NCBI RefSeq assembly: GCF_000423505.1 | Contig: NZ_AUIC01000003.1 | Location: 558,001-622,000, forward strand | Reading direction: 5' to 3' | DNA: 64,000 nt | DNA from: Pseudoclavibacter soli DSM 23366 | Lineage (GTDB): Bacteria > Actinomycetota > Actinomycetes > Actinomycetales > Microbacteriaceae | Shown here: positions 8,034 to 16,679 of the stretch, piece after piece | Layout of the letters: every line of letters begins with the position of its first letter | How positions within the stretch are numbered: position 1 is the first letter of the stretch | Translations under genes and position numbers: made by a program | The notes under the pieces: model-generated | The model's database searches: none | What the model was told of the DNA's origin: nothing | Seen by the model: the letters and a program-made list of their open reading frames with translations, nothing else

Positions 8034-9377
8034 ATGGTTCCCCCTGACAGCCCCGAGGATTCCTCCGCAGAGCATCCCGAAGACGAGTTTCAGCGGCTGC
8101 TGCGCCAGCTGCTCTCGGGCGATGCCGAAGGTCTCGCACAGGCCTCTGGCCTGCCACTGAACCCCGCCATGCTCTCTGGCCTGTTCGCCTCAGTGCAGCA
8201 GGCTGCCGCCTCAGGCGATGACATCGACTGGTCACAGGCGCTGACTCGTGCGCAACAAGTCGCAGAATCTCAGCAAGTGCCGCTCACCGCAGAAGAGCGC
8301 GAGCGCGCCGAGCAGGCGTTCTCGATCTCGAGCCTATGGCTGACCGAGGCCACCGATTTCGACACCTCGACCGACTGGCAGGTCGTCAGCCGCCGCGAGT
8401 GGGCCACCGCCACACTCCCCTTCTGGCAGCACTTGAGCGAGCCGGTCGCCGCCAGCGTCTCAGACGCACTGTTGAACACCTTGCAGCAGAACCTCCCTGA
8501 CGAGCTCTCCGCAAGCCTCGGCCAGGCCGCCGGGTTCATGCGCCGGATGGCCTCGACCGTCTTCGTCGTACAGCTCGGCCAGGTGGTTGGCCAGCTCGCC
8601 TCCGAAACGGTCTCTGCCAATGAGATCGGCATTCCCGTGGTGCCAGACAACACCCCGGCTCTGCTGCCACAGAACATCCATGACTTCTCTGAGGGCCTCG
8701 AAGTGCCCGACAGTGAGATCACCATCTACTTGGCCACTCGCGAACTCGCGCATGTGGCGCTGTTCCGACACGCGCCCTGGCTGACCAGCGAACTCACCAG
8801 CGCTATCACCGCCTATGCCAGCGGCATCCACATCGATGTGACCCGCATCGAGGCGCTCGGCGGCGACATCGATCCAACCGACCCCAGTTCGCTGAAAGCC
8901 GCCATAGAAGCTGGTGCGCTCATTCCGCCGCGCACCGAGGCCCAAGATGCGGCGCTGGCCCGCATTGAGAACCTGTTGACCCTCATTGAGGGCTGGGTCG
9001 ACACCGTCACCACACAGGCCACACACCGCCTGCCCAAGCAGTCGGCCATCGCCGAGGCCGTCAACCGCCGTCGCGCGATCGGCGGCCCAGCCGAGCATGC
9101 CTTCAGCACCTTGATCGGGCTGGAGTTTCGCCCGCGCCAGCTGCGCCGCGCCGCAGCCCTGTGGCAGGCGGTCACCGACCAACTCGGCTCGACAGCTCGC
9201 GACGCGATCTGGCAGCATCCTGACCTGCTGCCACAGCCAGAAGACCTCGACGACCCGCAGGCTTTCATCGCCCGCTCGACACAGGCACCCACCTCTGACT
9301 TCGACAGAGATCTGGCGCGACTGCTCGACGGAGAGCTGCCCGAGCCCGGCGACGAATCCGACGCTCCAGACGCCTGA
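8034..9377 (+). CDS. DUF2342 / zincin-like putative metallopeptidase
   Basis: The 447-residue protein belongs to the actinobacterial family sometimes labelled 'coenzyme F420 biosynthesis-associated' or 'zinc-dependent metalloprotease'. The diagnostic helix is ATRELAHVALFRHAPWLTSE (about residues 237-256). In this family the zincin motif is degenerate: here REL-AH takes the place of HExxH, so catalysis is uncertain. The N-terminus is Gln/Leu-rich, the tail acidic. A strong ribosome site (AAAGGAGGTC) lies 5-6 nt before the ATG. The gene sits between the divergent S16 peptidase and the ThiF-like gene, a common actinobacterial neighbourhood. No signal peptide is visible, so it is probably cytoplasmic. 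Confidence 0.88.
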   Translation: MVPPDSPEDSSAEHPEDEFQRLLRQLLSGDAEGLAQASGLPLNPAMLSGLFASVQQAAASGDDIDWSQALTRAQQVAESQQVPLTAEERERAEQAFSISSLWLTEATDFDTSTDWQVVSRREWATATLPFWQHLSEPVAASVSDALLNTLQQNLPDELSASLGQAAGFMRRMASTVFVVQLGQVVGQLASETVSANEIGIPVVPDNTPALLPQNIHDFSEGLEVPDSEITIYLATRELAHVALFRHAPWLTSELTSAITAYASGIHIDVTRIEALGGDIDPTDPSSLKAAIEAGALIPPRTEAQDAALARIENLLTLIEGWVDTVTTQATHRLPKQSAIAEAVNRRRAIGGPAEHAFSTLIGLEFRPRQLRRAAALWQAVTDQLGSTARDAIWQHPDLLPQPEDLDDPQAFIARSTQAPTSDFDRDLARLLDGELPEPGDESDAPDA

Positions 9378-9443
9378 ACCTACGTCACCACGGCCTGTGG
9401 AAAGTGCCTCGTGCCATCGCCTCGCCTGCGTCAGACTCGAGGC

Positions 9444-10523
9444 ATGATCGCTCAGCTGCATCCTGCTCACCCACTCATCTGGCGCGCCGGCGGACACCTC
9501 CAGGTCGGCCTGACCAACCCTGTTGTGTTTCACGACCCGACGGCCTGCCAAGAAGACCTGCTCGTCGCCCTGCAGTCCGGGGCTCGCGAGGTCGATCTCC
9601 GCGAGGTGCTCGCTCAGTACGGCGAGCCCGAACAAACGCTCAGCGCCATGCTGCACCGACTGGGCGATCGAGTGCAGCACGTGCCTCGCGCGTTGGGTCT
9701 GCACCGCATGTGGGCCGTGCATCCTGATCAGCCGCTGGCTGAGCACAACCGGCTCATGCGCGCTCTCGACACCTCCTGCGTCGCGGTCATCGGCGACAGC
9801 CCCATGAGCACCCAGCTGCTGCTCGTGCTCGCCGCCAGCGGAGTGCGTCGACTGGTGCACGCCCCCGATCCTTCAGAGCCCCGCTGTGAGTCACGTCCGC
9901 CAGAGTGGCATATGCGCAGCGCCCCTTCGTCAGCCAGCAGCCCGCCGATCGACCATCTCATCTCGTCGCTCTACGAATGCGACGTGCGGCGAGTTGGGCC
10001 CACCGAGGCCGATCTCAGCGTCATCTGTGGCTATGGGCCACCGCACCCGGCACAGTGGGTGCCGTTGCTGCGCCATGATCAGCCGCATTTGAGTATGTGG
10101 TCCACTTCCACGGGTGCCGTTGTCGTGGGGCCGCTGGTAGTGCCGGGGCAGACCGGTTGTCTGGGGTGCGTACACCAGCATGCCCGAGATCATCACGTTG
10201 ATTGGGCGCTGATGTGCGATCAGCTGTGGCGGCGCCCCAGGCTCGCTGCCGGCGCCAGCGACATCGCCCAAGCCAGCGCGATCGCAGCGCAGGTCGTGTT
10301 GCGGGCGCTCACTGCCACTCCGGCGCAGCTGCCCGGGGTCTTCGACCGGCGAGTTCAGGTCATGGGCGGGGCCACCCGACTGTTTTCGCACCGGCCGCAT
10401 CCGCAGTGCCTCTGCCGTGATGCGACGCAGCTTACCGCCCCTCCAGAAAGCGCGAGCGCTGCGCCGCACGACCGCCCGAGCGCTCGGCATACGACAGATG
10501 CAGCGTGCGTCGCGCCCGCGTAA
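9444..10523 (+). CDS. Degenerate ThiF/E1-like protein
   Basis: The 359-residue protein resembles ThiF/E1-like or TOMM-cyclodehydratase docking proteins: a central Rossmann-like segment VAVIGDSPMSTQLLLVLAAS, then VVVGPLVVPGQTGCLGC with a Cys-x-x-Cys, and a second Cys pair near CLC. The usual glycine-rich GxGxxG ATP loop is replaced by GDSP, so adenylation is doubtful. It follows the DUF2342 gene. The last about 30 residues (from roughly TAPPESASAA) are Ala/Thr-rich and lie antisense to the 3' end of uvrD2 (92-bp convergent overlap), suggesting the original stop was lost. The start at ATG 9444 has only a weak upstream GAGG. Confidence 0.7.
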   Translation: MIAQLHPAHPLIWRAGGHLQVGLTNPVVFHDPTACQEDLLVALQSGAREVDLREVLAQYGEPEQTLSAMLHRLGDRVQHVPRALGLHRMWAVHPDQPLAEHNRLMRALDTSCVAVIGDSPMSTQLLLVLAASGVRRLVHAPDPSEPRCESRPPEWHMRSAPSSASSPPIDHLISSLYECDVRRVGPTEADLSVICGYGPPHPAQWVPLLRHDQPHLSMWSTSTGAVVVGPLVVPGQTGCLGCVHQHARDHHVDWALMCDQLWRRPRLAAGASDIAQASAIAAQVVLRALTATPAQLPGVFDRRVQVMGGATRLFSHRPHPQCLCRDATQLTAPPESASAAPHDRPSARHTTDAACVAPA

Positions 10524-12093
10524 CCGCGACATAAAACAGGCGACGCTCCTCGTCGATCTCTGCCTCGGTGGTGGCGGTGCTGATCGGCAGCAGCCCCTCA
10601 TTCACACCAATCACATGCACGTGGTCCCATTCCAGGCCCTTTGCGGCATGCACCGTCGACAGTGTCACTGTCTCGGTGGTCGGTGGATGCTGCTGCTCGC
10701 GCCGTTCCAACAGCTCACGATGCAGTGCAGCAAGCGTGGTCTGCTCCCCAGCATCGATGCACACGCGACGCAGCGCTTCGAGAGTCTGCCACCGCTCACG
10801 CACTTCACCGGCCTCAGCCGGCGGCGTCGGCGACCATCCTGCCTCGGTCAGCGCACGCTCGAGCGCCGGCAGCGCGGCAGCACTCGGCTGCTCGGCCGCG
10901 GCCACACCGATGAGCAGCATGACATCGACGATCTCGCGTCTGGCGAAAAACGGCGTGGCATTGCGCAGAGCGAATGGCACACCGGCCTGGGTGAAGGCCT
11001 GCTCGAGCCTGGCGGTCTGGCTGTTGACTCGCATCAGCACAGCGATCTCGCGGGGCGAAGCACCGCCTGCGATCTGCGCGGCAACCGCACGTGCCACATG
11101 CTGGGCCTCGTCGGTCTCGTCGGCACACGCTGCCAGCTGTGGCGGGGGGCCGGCCACATCCGTCTCAAGACGCACTGCGCCGGGCCGCCCCTGCATTGCG
11201 GCGTTCGCCAGTGAGACGATGGGTGCGCTCGAGCGATAGTTGTGGGTAAGCTCGACCGTTTGTGCACCGACGAATTCCTGCTCGAAGTCGAGCAGATACC
11301 GCGGGTCAGCTCCCGAGAACGAATAGATCGTCTGGCTGGGGTCACCGACGACGCAGAGGTCGCGACGCCGCCCCATCCACTCGCGCAGCAGATCGTGCTG
11401 CACCGGCGAAACGTCCTGGTACTCGTCGACCACAAAGATGCGGTACTGGTCACGCACCTCGTCGGCAACCGCCGGCTCTTGCCGCAGCATGCCGGTCAGC
11501 GTGAGCAGCACATCTTCGAAGTCGATCACTCGGCGATCATCTTTGAGTCGCTCGTAACGCAGCATCACTGCGGCCATCTGCTCATCCGCGACGCCGTGCA
11601 CTTGGCGATGCGGTGTCGCCAAATACTGATCAACCGTCAGCGCGCGCACTTTGCGCCACTCCACTTGGGCGGCCAGATCGCGCAACGTGGCCGTGTCTGG
11701 CTCGGGCAGCCCCACCGCATGCACGGCTTCAGCGATCACTGCGGCCTTCGACGAGAGCAGTCGCGGCAGCTGCGCGCCGAGGGTGCGCGGCCAAAAATGT
11801 CTCAGCTGCGCTAATGCAGCCGCGTGAAAAGTGCGCGCGGCGACCGGTGGCAGCCCGAGATGTGCAAGGCGCAGTCGCAGCTCGGCGGCGGCCTTGCTGG
11901 TGAAGGTGAGCGCCAGCACCGACTGCGGCTGATAGACCTGCTGTTCAATGCCCCAGGCGATGCGGTGTGTGATGGCTCGAGTCTTGCCAGTGCCCGCTCC
12001 GGCGAGCACACGCACCGGCCCGGTGAGCGCTTCGGCGACCGCCCGCTGCCGAGGATCCAGCGCATCAAGCGTGGCGGTCGCGGCTGGGCGCAT
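10432..12093 (-). CDS. uvrD2: UvrD2-like superfamily 1 DNA helicase
   Basis: The 553-residue SF1A helicase carries motif I AGAGTGKT (31-38), Ia LTFTSKAAAEL, II VVDEYQD, III GDPSQTIYSFSGAD, IV/V LSTVHAAKGLEWDHV and VI YVAVTRARRTL. It translocates 3'-5' on single-stranded DNA and is expected to act in repair or anti-recombination. Mycobacterial UvrD2 is about 700 residues with a Cys-rich linker and HRDC domain; both are absent here, the protein ending just after motif VI. ATG 12093 has AGAGGA 5 nt upstream and is preferred over GTG 12114. Its start is 21 bp from the divergent kinase-like gene, and its end overlaps the ThiF-like gene. Confidence 0.9.
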   Translation of the reverse strand: MRPAATATLDALDPRQRAVAEALTGPVRVLAGAGTGKTRAITHRIAWGIEQQVYQPQSVLALTFTSKAAAELRLRLAHLGLPPVAARTFHAAALAQLRHFWPRTLGAQLPRLLSSKAAVIAEAVHAVGLPEPDTATLRDLAAQVEWRKVRALTVDQYLATPHRQVHGVADEQMAAVMLRYERLKDDRRVIDFEDVLLTLTGMLRQEPAVADEVRDQYRIFVVDEYQDVSPVQHDLLREWMGRRRDLCVVGDPSQTIYSFSGADPRYLLDFEQEFVGAQTVELTHNYRSSAPIVSLANAAMQGRPGAVRLETDVAGPPPQLAACADETDEAQHVARAVAAQIAGGASPREIAVLMRVNSQTARLEQAFTQAGVPFALRNATPFFARREIVDVMLLIGVAAAEQPSAAALPALERALTEAGWSPTPPAEAGEVRERWQTLEALRRVCIDAGEQTTLAALHRELLERREQQHPPTTETVTLSTVHAAKGLEWDHVHVIGVNEGLLPISTATTEAEIDEERRLFYVAVTRARRTLHLSYAERSGGRAAQRSRFLEGR

Positions 12094-12102
12094 CGAATCC
12101 TC

Positions 12103-12108
12103 TACTCT
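12103..12108 (+). promoter_or_regulatory. -10 hexamer (TACTCT) of the kinase-like gene
   Basis: TACTCT ends 6 nt before ATG 12115, consistent with a leaderless transcript. The element lies within the 21-bp gap between two divergent starts, so the two promoters must overlap. Confidence 0.45.
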
Positions 12109-12114
12109 GGTCAC

Positions 12115-13431
12115 ATGAGTCGGTCTCCACTTACCTTAGCGGCACTCGCAACCTCGGCGATTCCGGGGCTGAACGTGGTCTCGGCGGCCCTGCACACCGC
12201 CGGCAGCACCGGGCGTTACGACTCCGCGGTGATCATCGGAGAAGACGGCTCGCACTACATCATCCGTGTACCAGAGACCCCCGCGGCCTACCGACTGCTC
12301 GAAGCCGAGCTGAAGTCGCTCAGCGCATTGAGCGCGGGCATCCGCACGCGTCTGCCGTTCGCCATTCCCAGCGAAGCCGGCCGGGTCGATGTGGGCGGCC
12401 TCAGCGCACTGGTCTACACCTACGTGCCGGGCGTGCTCATCGATGTCACCTGGCTGAGCCCGACCGACGGGCTGAGCACCTCAATCGGCGAGAGCTTGGC
12501 TGCACTGCATGCGCTGCCCACCGGCTTCATCGATGACTACGGCCTCCCCCATGAGACGCCCGAGGCCGTGCGCGAATCGGTGCGTCAGCTTCTTGTGCGA
12601 GCCGAGGCCAGTCGGCTGGTTCCGCCATCACTGCTGGAGCGTTGGACGGGCGCTCTTGACGATGATCCGCTGTGGGAGTTCGACCCCACCGTGGTGCACG
12701 GCGATTTGGATGACCAGTGCGTGTTAGTCGAACACAGTCACGTCAGCGGGGTGCTGTCGTGGTCTCAACTGCGTATCTCCGACCCGGCGCTCGACCTCGC
12801 CTGGCTGATTCACGCCGCCCCGGTGGCTGCCATCGACTCAGTATTCGCCGCGTATGCGCGAGACCTGCAGGAGGGCAGCTCCGTCATGCTGCGGCGACGT
12901 GCCACACTGCACGCTGAGCTGCATGTGGCGCGCTGGCTGCTGCACGGCGTTGATAAGAGCGATGCCGCCATCGTCGACGACGCAAAGAGCATGCTCGACC
13001 GTCTGGCAGACACCGTGCTCGATGACTACCAGCTGGCGCTGACCGACGTGGTGTTCGAGGCCGAGCGCGATGAGCATCCTTCCGAAGATGCCGAACCTGT
13101 GGCAATCGAACTGGAAATCGAGATCGAGGCTGAAGCCGAAGTCGAGGCAAGCGAGCCGCAGACGCCCGCGGCCAGCGCGGCAGCCCCGACACCCGAGCAA
13201 ACGTCAGCCGCAGCTGATTCGACGACTCCTGCTGCCGATGAGCCAGACGTGATCATCACCGAAGAGCACGAAGAGATCATCGTCGCCGAGGTCATCGACG
13301 AAGACGAGGCTGCGCCAGTTGACCGCCCCGGCGCCAACGAAGAGACTGCTACCGTCGTCGACGACGCTGCTGAGTCGTCACAGCGCAAAGCGCGTTCGTC
13401 TCTGCGCACGGGGTTTCACGAGCGGCTGTAG
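12115..13431 (+). CDS. APH-fold phosphotransferase-like protein, probably catalytically dead
   Basis: The 438-residue protein has an aminoglycoside/macrolide-phosphotransferase fold (about 20-300). The Brenner motif reads VVHGDLDDQCVLV: HGD is kept, but the Asn that normally follows is Cys. The second Mg-binding motif, usually I-D-W/F-G, reads VLSWSQ, so its Asp is also lost. A pseudokinase is therefore likely, although annotation pipelines would call it macrolide 2'-phosphotransferase. Residues about 315-420 form an acidic low-complexity tail rich in Glu, Ala and Asp. The gene sits between uvrD2 and adnB, overlapping adnB's 3' end by 16 bp; in related actinobacteria a homologue occupies the same place, suggesting a link with these helicases rather than resistance. 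Confidence 0.85.
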   Translation: MSRSPLTLAALATSAIPGLNVVSAALHTAGSTGRYDSAVIIGEDGSHYIIRVPETPAAYRLLEAELKSLSALSAGIRTRLPFAIPSEAGRVDVGGLSALVYTYVPGVLIDVTWLSPTDGLSTSIGESLAALHALPTGFIDDYGLPHETPEAVRESVRQLLVRAEASRLVPPSLLERWTGALDDDPLWEFDPTVVHGDLDDQCVLVEHSHVSGVLSWSQLRISDPALDLAWLIHAAPVAAIDSVFAAYARDLQEGSSVMLRRRATLHAELHVARWLLHGVDKSDAAIVDDAKSMLDRLADTVLDDYQLALTDVVFEAERDEHPSEDAEPVAIELEIEIEAEAEVEASEPQTPAASAAAPTPEQTSAAADSTTPAADEPDVIITEEHEEIIVAEVIDEDEAAPVDRPGANEETATVVDDAAESSQRKARSSLRTGFHERL

Positions 13432-16400
13432 AGCGACTCCCACTGCTCAGCCAGATGCTGTGCGTCGAGCCACTGTTCTGGCGCGATCTCAATGTCGTCT
13501 GCCACGTAATAGAACCGCGCACTGACCTGCTGTACGTCGATGCCTGCATGCGCCGCCCAAGCCAGCCGATAAAGCGCTAACTGCAGCTGTCGTGCACGCA
13601 GCTGCTCGTTGTCGCTCGGCGGGCGACCAGTCTTCCAGTCGACCACTTCGAAGCCGTCATCGGTGGCGAACACTGCGTCGAGCTTGCACACGACATGGGC
13701 ATCTGCGAGGGGCAGACGAATCTGCGTCTCAACGGCCACCGGGCGCTTGGATGCCCACCGGCTGCGTTCAAACGTCTCGCACAGCTGCTGCAGCATGCGA
13801 CGGCTGCCAGCGTCAAGCACCACAGGGGTAATCGGTGCGAGCTCATCCGCATCGTCGATCGTTGCGAGCAGACCAGGGTCGCCGTCAAACTCGGCCAGCC
13901 GATCGGCAGCCAGCGGCAGGGTCTGGTCAGCGTTGCGATACCGCTGTTCGACCCATTCGTGAAACAGCGTGCCTACACGGGTCTGCACATATGGGCGTGA
14001 GGGCATGGGCCGGTACATCTCGGCGGCAGCACGCTCAGGCTGCAGCACAAAGTCTTTGAATCTCGAGGCCGCCACGCGCTCGGGCAGAGGCAGCAGCAGC
14101 GTTTGCGCCTGCTCTTCACGCTCGCGCAGCAGCCCCTCGACTCGCGCCTGCCAAGGGCCCAATTCGGCCACCGTGGGGTCGGTGAGCAGGTGCGCGGCTG
14201 CGGTGCGCGCTTGCTGGGCAGCGGCCTCAACTCGAGGCCGTCGGCCGCCGAGCGGGTCGTTGGGCCAGGCATACCATTGGGTCTCCGCCTCGTCAGGCGC
14301 GGGCACGTCTGCATATTCGGCAGACAGATCAGGAATCGCTCCGGCGGCACCGAGTGCGGAAAGAAATGGGCTGAGCTCGGCAGCGCGAGATGTCGCGTCG
14401 CGATAGGGTGCAGCACTCAGCAGCAGATCGTGGCGGCCACGAGTGAGCGCAACGTACGCGATGCGTCGCTCCTCGGCTAGATGGCGCTGCTTCTCAAGCT
14501 CGGCGAAGGCCTTGAACCTGCGGTTCAGGTCGGTGGAATCAGTCGCCTCTCGCCAGTCGAACGCCGGCAAATCGGCGCTGTCACCGCGAAAGTCGTATGG
14601 CAATTCGCCAATAGCGACCCACCCGCGCGTGCTGCGCGGTTTGGTGGGTAGCTCGCCGAGCACCATGCGCGGCACCGCAACGTGATCCCATTCAAGGCCT
14701 TTGGCTGCGTGTACTGTCAGCAGCTGCACGACCCCCGGGCGGGCTGGCGCACTTTCGAGGCTCAGGTTCTCTTGCTCAGCGACTCGTTCGAGCCAGGCGA
14801 GCAGTCCGGGGAGTGTGGCCGCCGACACAGTGCGGTCGTAATCGGTCACCTTACCGATCAGAGCATTGAGATTGCGCAGTGGATGGGCGAGGCTTTCGTT
14901 GGCCTGCAGCTCGATGTCGAGACCGATGCGTTCGATCACCAGCCGAACGAACTCCACAACGGGCAGGTGCGCGTCTCGTCGCAGATCGGCGAACAGCCGC
15001 GACGCCTGTTCGAGTCGCTGTAGAGCAATCTCAGTGAAGCCCGCGCGCGCAATAAGCCGAGCTGTCGAACGACTGGGGTGATGCAGCAGGTCAAGCGCGT
15101 CGACCAGCGAGGCATGCTCGTCGCCAGACACCGACTGGCGCATGCGACGAGCAACTTCGGCATCGAGACGTGCGCCATCGTCTGCGTAGCTTGCGACGTC
15201 GGCGGCGAAACGTCCGAGGGCGGCAAGGTCTGCGGGGCCGATGCGCCAGCGCGTGCCGCTCAGCAGGCGCACCAGTTCGTTGTCTGCCTCAGCGTCAGCG
15301 ACGACGTGCAACGCACAGAGCAGATCGACGACTTCGGGCGACTCCAGCACACCAGCGAAGCCGACGATCTCGTGCGGGATGCCCCGATCAGCCAGAGCGC
15401 GGGCGAATGCTGGCATAGTGGCCCGAACCCGAAAGAGCACGGCTGCGGTGGTCTCTGGTGTCAGCCGCGGTTCGAGCCAGGCGGCTACTGCTGCAGCCTC
15501 ATGCTCCGCGTCTGCTGCGATGAGCGTGTCGACTGCCCCCTCGTCGGCAGCCGGCCTCGCCCGCAGCGTGAGCACGTCAGCGGTGGGCGATGCGGCGTCG
15601 GCCGGCTCGGCAACCAGCGCATTGGCCGCAGCCAGAATGCGCTCTGAGTTGCGCCAGCTGGTGGCCAATTGGAACCGTGGCCCAGCGACGTCATGGAAGT
15701 CGGCCAGAAACCCCGCCAGGTTGCTGCTGCTGGCTCCGCGCCAGCCGTAGATGGCCTGGTTTGGGTCGCCGACAGCCATTACTCGCAATCCGGCGAACAG
15801 TTGGCTGAGCAGTCTGGTCTGCGACACCGAGGTGTCTTGATACTCGTCGAGAAACACCGCGCGATAGCGCTTTCGATAGGGCTCGATCGCAGCTGGGTCA
15901 CGGCGCAACGCCTGTGCAGCCAACGCCACTTGGTCGGCATACTCGATGAGCCCAAGTTCGCGCTTGCGTCGCCCGTAGTCGACAGCCAGCGGCACGAGCG
16001 CCTCAAGGGCTGTCACCCGGTCGACGAGATCAAGCACGGCTTTGACAGGTTCTGCCTGACCCGGGCGCTTGGCCGGGCGCAGCGCAGTGAGGCTGCGGAA
16101 GTGCTCGGCAAAGGCCAGCAGATCGTCTGGGTCTGCGGCATTATCGACCATGGCATGCGCCAGCTGCAGCACGAGTGCCGCCACCTGCGCGGGGCCGCGC
16201 CCCAACAGATAGAGTGCCTCGTCGGCATCAGCATCGAGCACCACTTGGTGCGCGAGTTCCCATGCTCCGGCCTCGGTGAGCAGCGTGGCGTCGGGTTCAT
16301 AGCCGATGCGCAAAGCGTTGTCTTGAAAGAGCGTGTTGGCAAAGGCATTGTAGGTCGAGACGGTGGGGCGGGCTTCGAGCGGCGTGCGCGTGGTGAGCCC

Positions 16401-16679
16401 GGCATCTTCGAGCGCATCGAGCGAGCGGTTGATGCGCGCCCCGAGCTCCGTGGCGGCCTTACGAGTGAACGTGAGACCGAGCACTTGCTCGGGGCTCACG
16501 AGCTGATTCGCCACCAGCCAGACCACCCGACGGGCCATGGTCTCGGTTTTGCCGCTGCCAGCCCCGGCGATCACAAGCGCCGGCCGCTCTTCAGCGAACT
16601 CGATCACCTGCTGCTGCTCGGCAGTCGGGCGATGAATGCCGACGTGATCAGCAATATCGACGGCGCTCAAACGGGCCAT
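13416..16679 (-). CDS. adnB: AdnB-like helicase-nuclease subunit
   Basis: The 1087-residue UvrD-family helicase has motif I GAGSGKT (39-45), LTFTRKAATELGARI, VFLDEYQDTS, GDPNQAIYGWRGA, LTVHAAKGLEWDHV and YVALTRGRHDL, and a C-terminal PD-(D/E)XK nuclease domain (GTLFHEWVEQRY, then EVVDWKTGRPP with D-x-K, and a downstream QLALYRLAW motif). This is the architecture of mycobacterial AdnB, the lead motor of the AdnAB double-strand-break resection complex that replaces RecBCD in many actinobacteria. The start codon lies inside the end of adnA (13-bp overlap), indicating translational coupling. All core helicase and nuclease residues appear intact. Confidence 0.93.
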   Translation of the reverse strand: MARLSAVDIADHVGIHRPTAEQQQVIEFAEERPALVIAGAGSGKTETMARRVVWLVANQLVSPEQVLGLTFTRKAATELGARINRSLDALEDAGLTTRTPLEARPTVSTYNAFANTLFQDNALRIGYEPDATLLTEAGAWELAHQVVLDADADEALYLLGRGPAQVAALVLQLAHAMVDNAADPDDLLAFAEHFRSLTALRPAKRPGQAEPVKAVLDLVDRVTALEALVPLAVDYGRRKRELGLIEYADQVALAAQALRRDPAAIEPYRKRYRAVFLDEYQDTSVSQTRLLSQLFAGLRVMAVGDPNQAIYGWRGASSSNLAGFLADFHDVAGPRFQLATSWRNSERILAAANALVAEPADAASPTADVLTLRARPAADEGAVDTLIAADAEHEAAAVAAWLEPRLTPETTAAVLFRVRATMPAFARALADRGIPHEIVGFAGVLESPEVVDLLCALHVVADAEADNELVRLLSGTRWRIGPADLAALGRFAADVASYADDGARLDAEVARRMRQSVSGDEHASLVDALDLLHHPSRSTARLIARAGFTEIALQRLEQASRLFADLRRDAHLPVVEFVRLVIERIGLDIELQANESLAHPLRNLNALIGKVTDYDRTVSAATLPGLLAWLERVAEQENLSLESAPARPGVVQLLTVHAAKGLEWDHVAVPRMVLGELPTKPRSTRGWVAIGELPYDFRGDSADLPAFDWREATDSTDLNRRFKAFAELEKQRHLAEERRIAYVALTRGRHDLLLSAAPYRDATSRAAELSPFLSALGAAGAIPDLSAEYADVPAPDEAETQWYAWPNDPLGGRRPRVEAAAQQARTAAAHLLTDPTVAELGPWQARVEGLLREREEQAQTLLLPLPERVAASRFKDFVLQPERAAAEMYRPMPSRPYVQTRVGTLFHEWVEQRYRNADQTLPLAADRLAEFDGDPGLLATIDDADELAPITPVVLDAGSRRMLQQLCETFERSRWASKRPVAVETQIRLPLADAHVVCKLDAVFATDDGFEVVDWKTGRPPSDNEQLRARQLQLALYRLAWAAHAGIDVQQVSARFYYVADDIEIAPEQWLDAQHLAEQWESLYSRS

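Noticed and set aside
8460-9860. A 466-codon open frame antisense to the DUF2342 gene
   Set aside because: It lies fully opposite well-supported genes, has shadow-type composition and no motif.
12115-13431. Macrolide resistance gene
   Set aside because: APH fold is visible but catalytic Asn and Mg-binding Asp are substituted; the conserved setting near adnAB argues against a resistance role.
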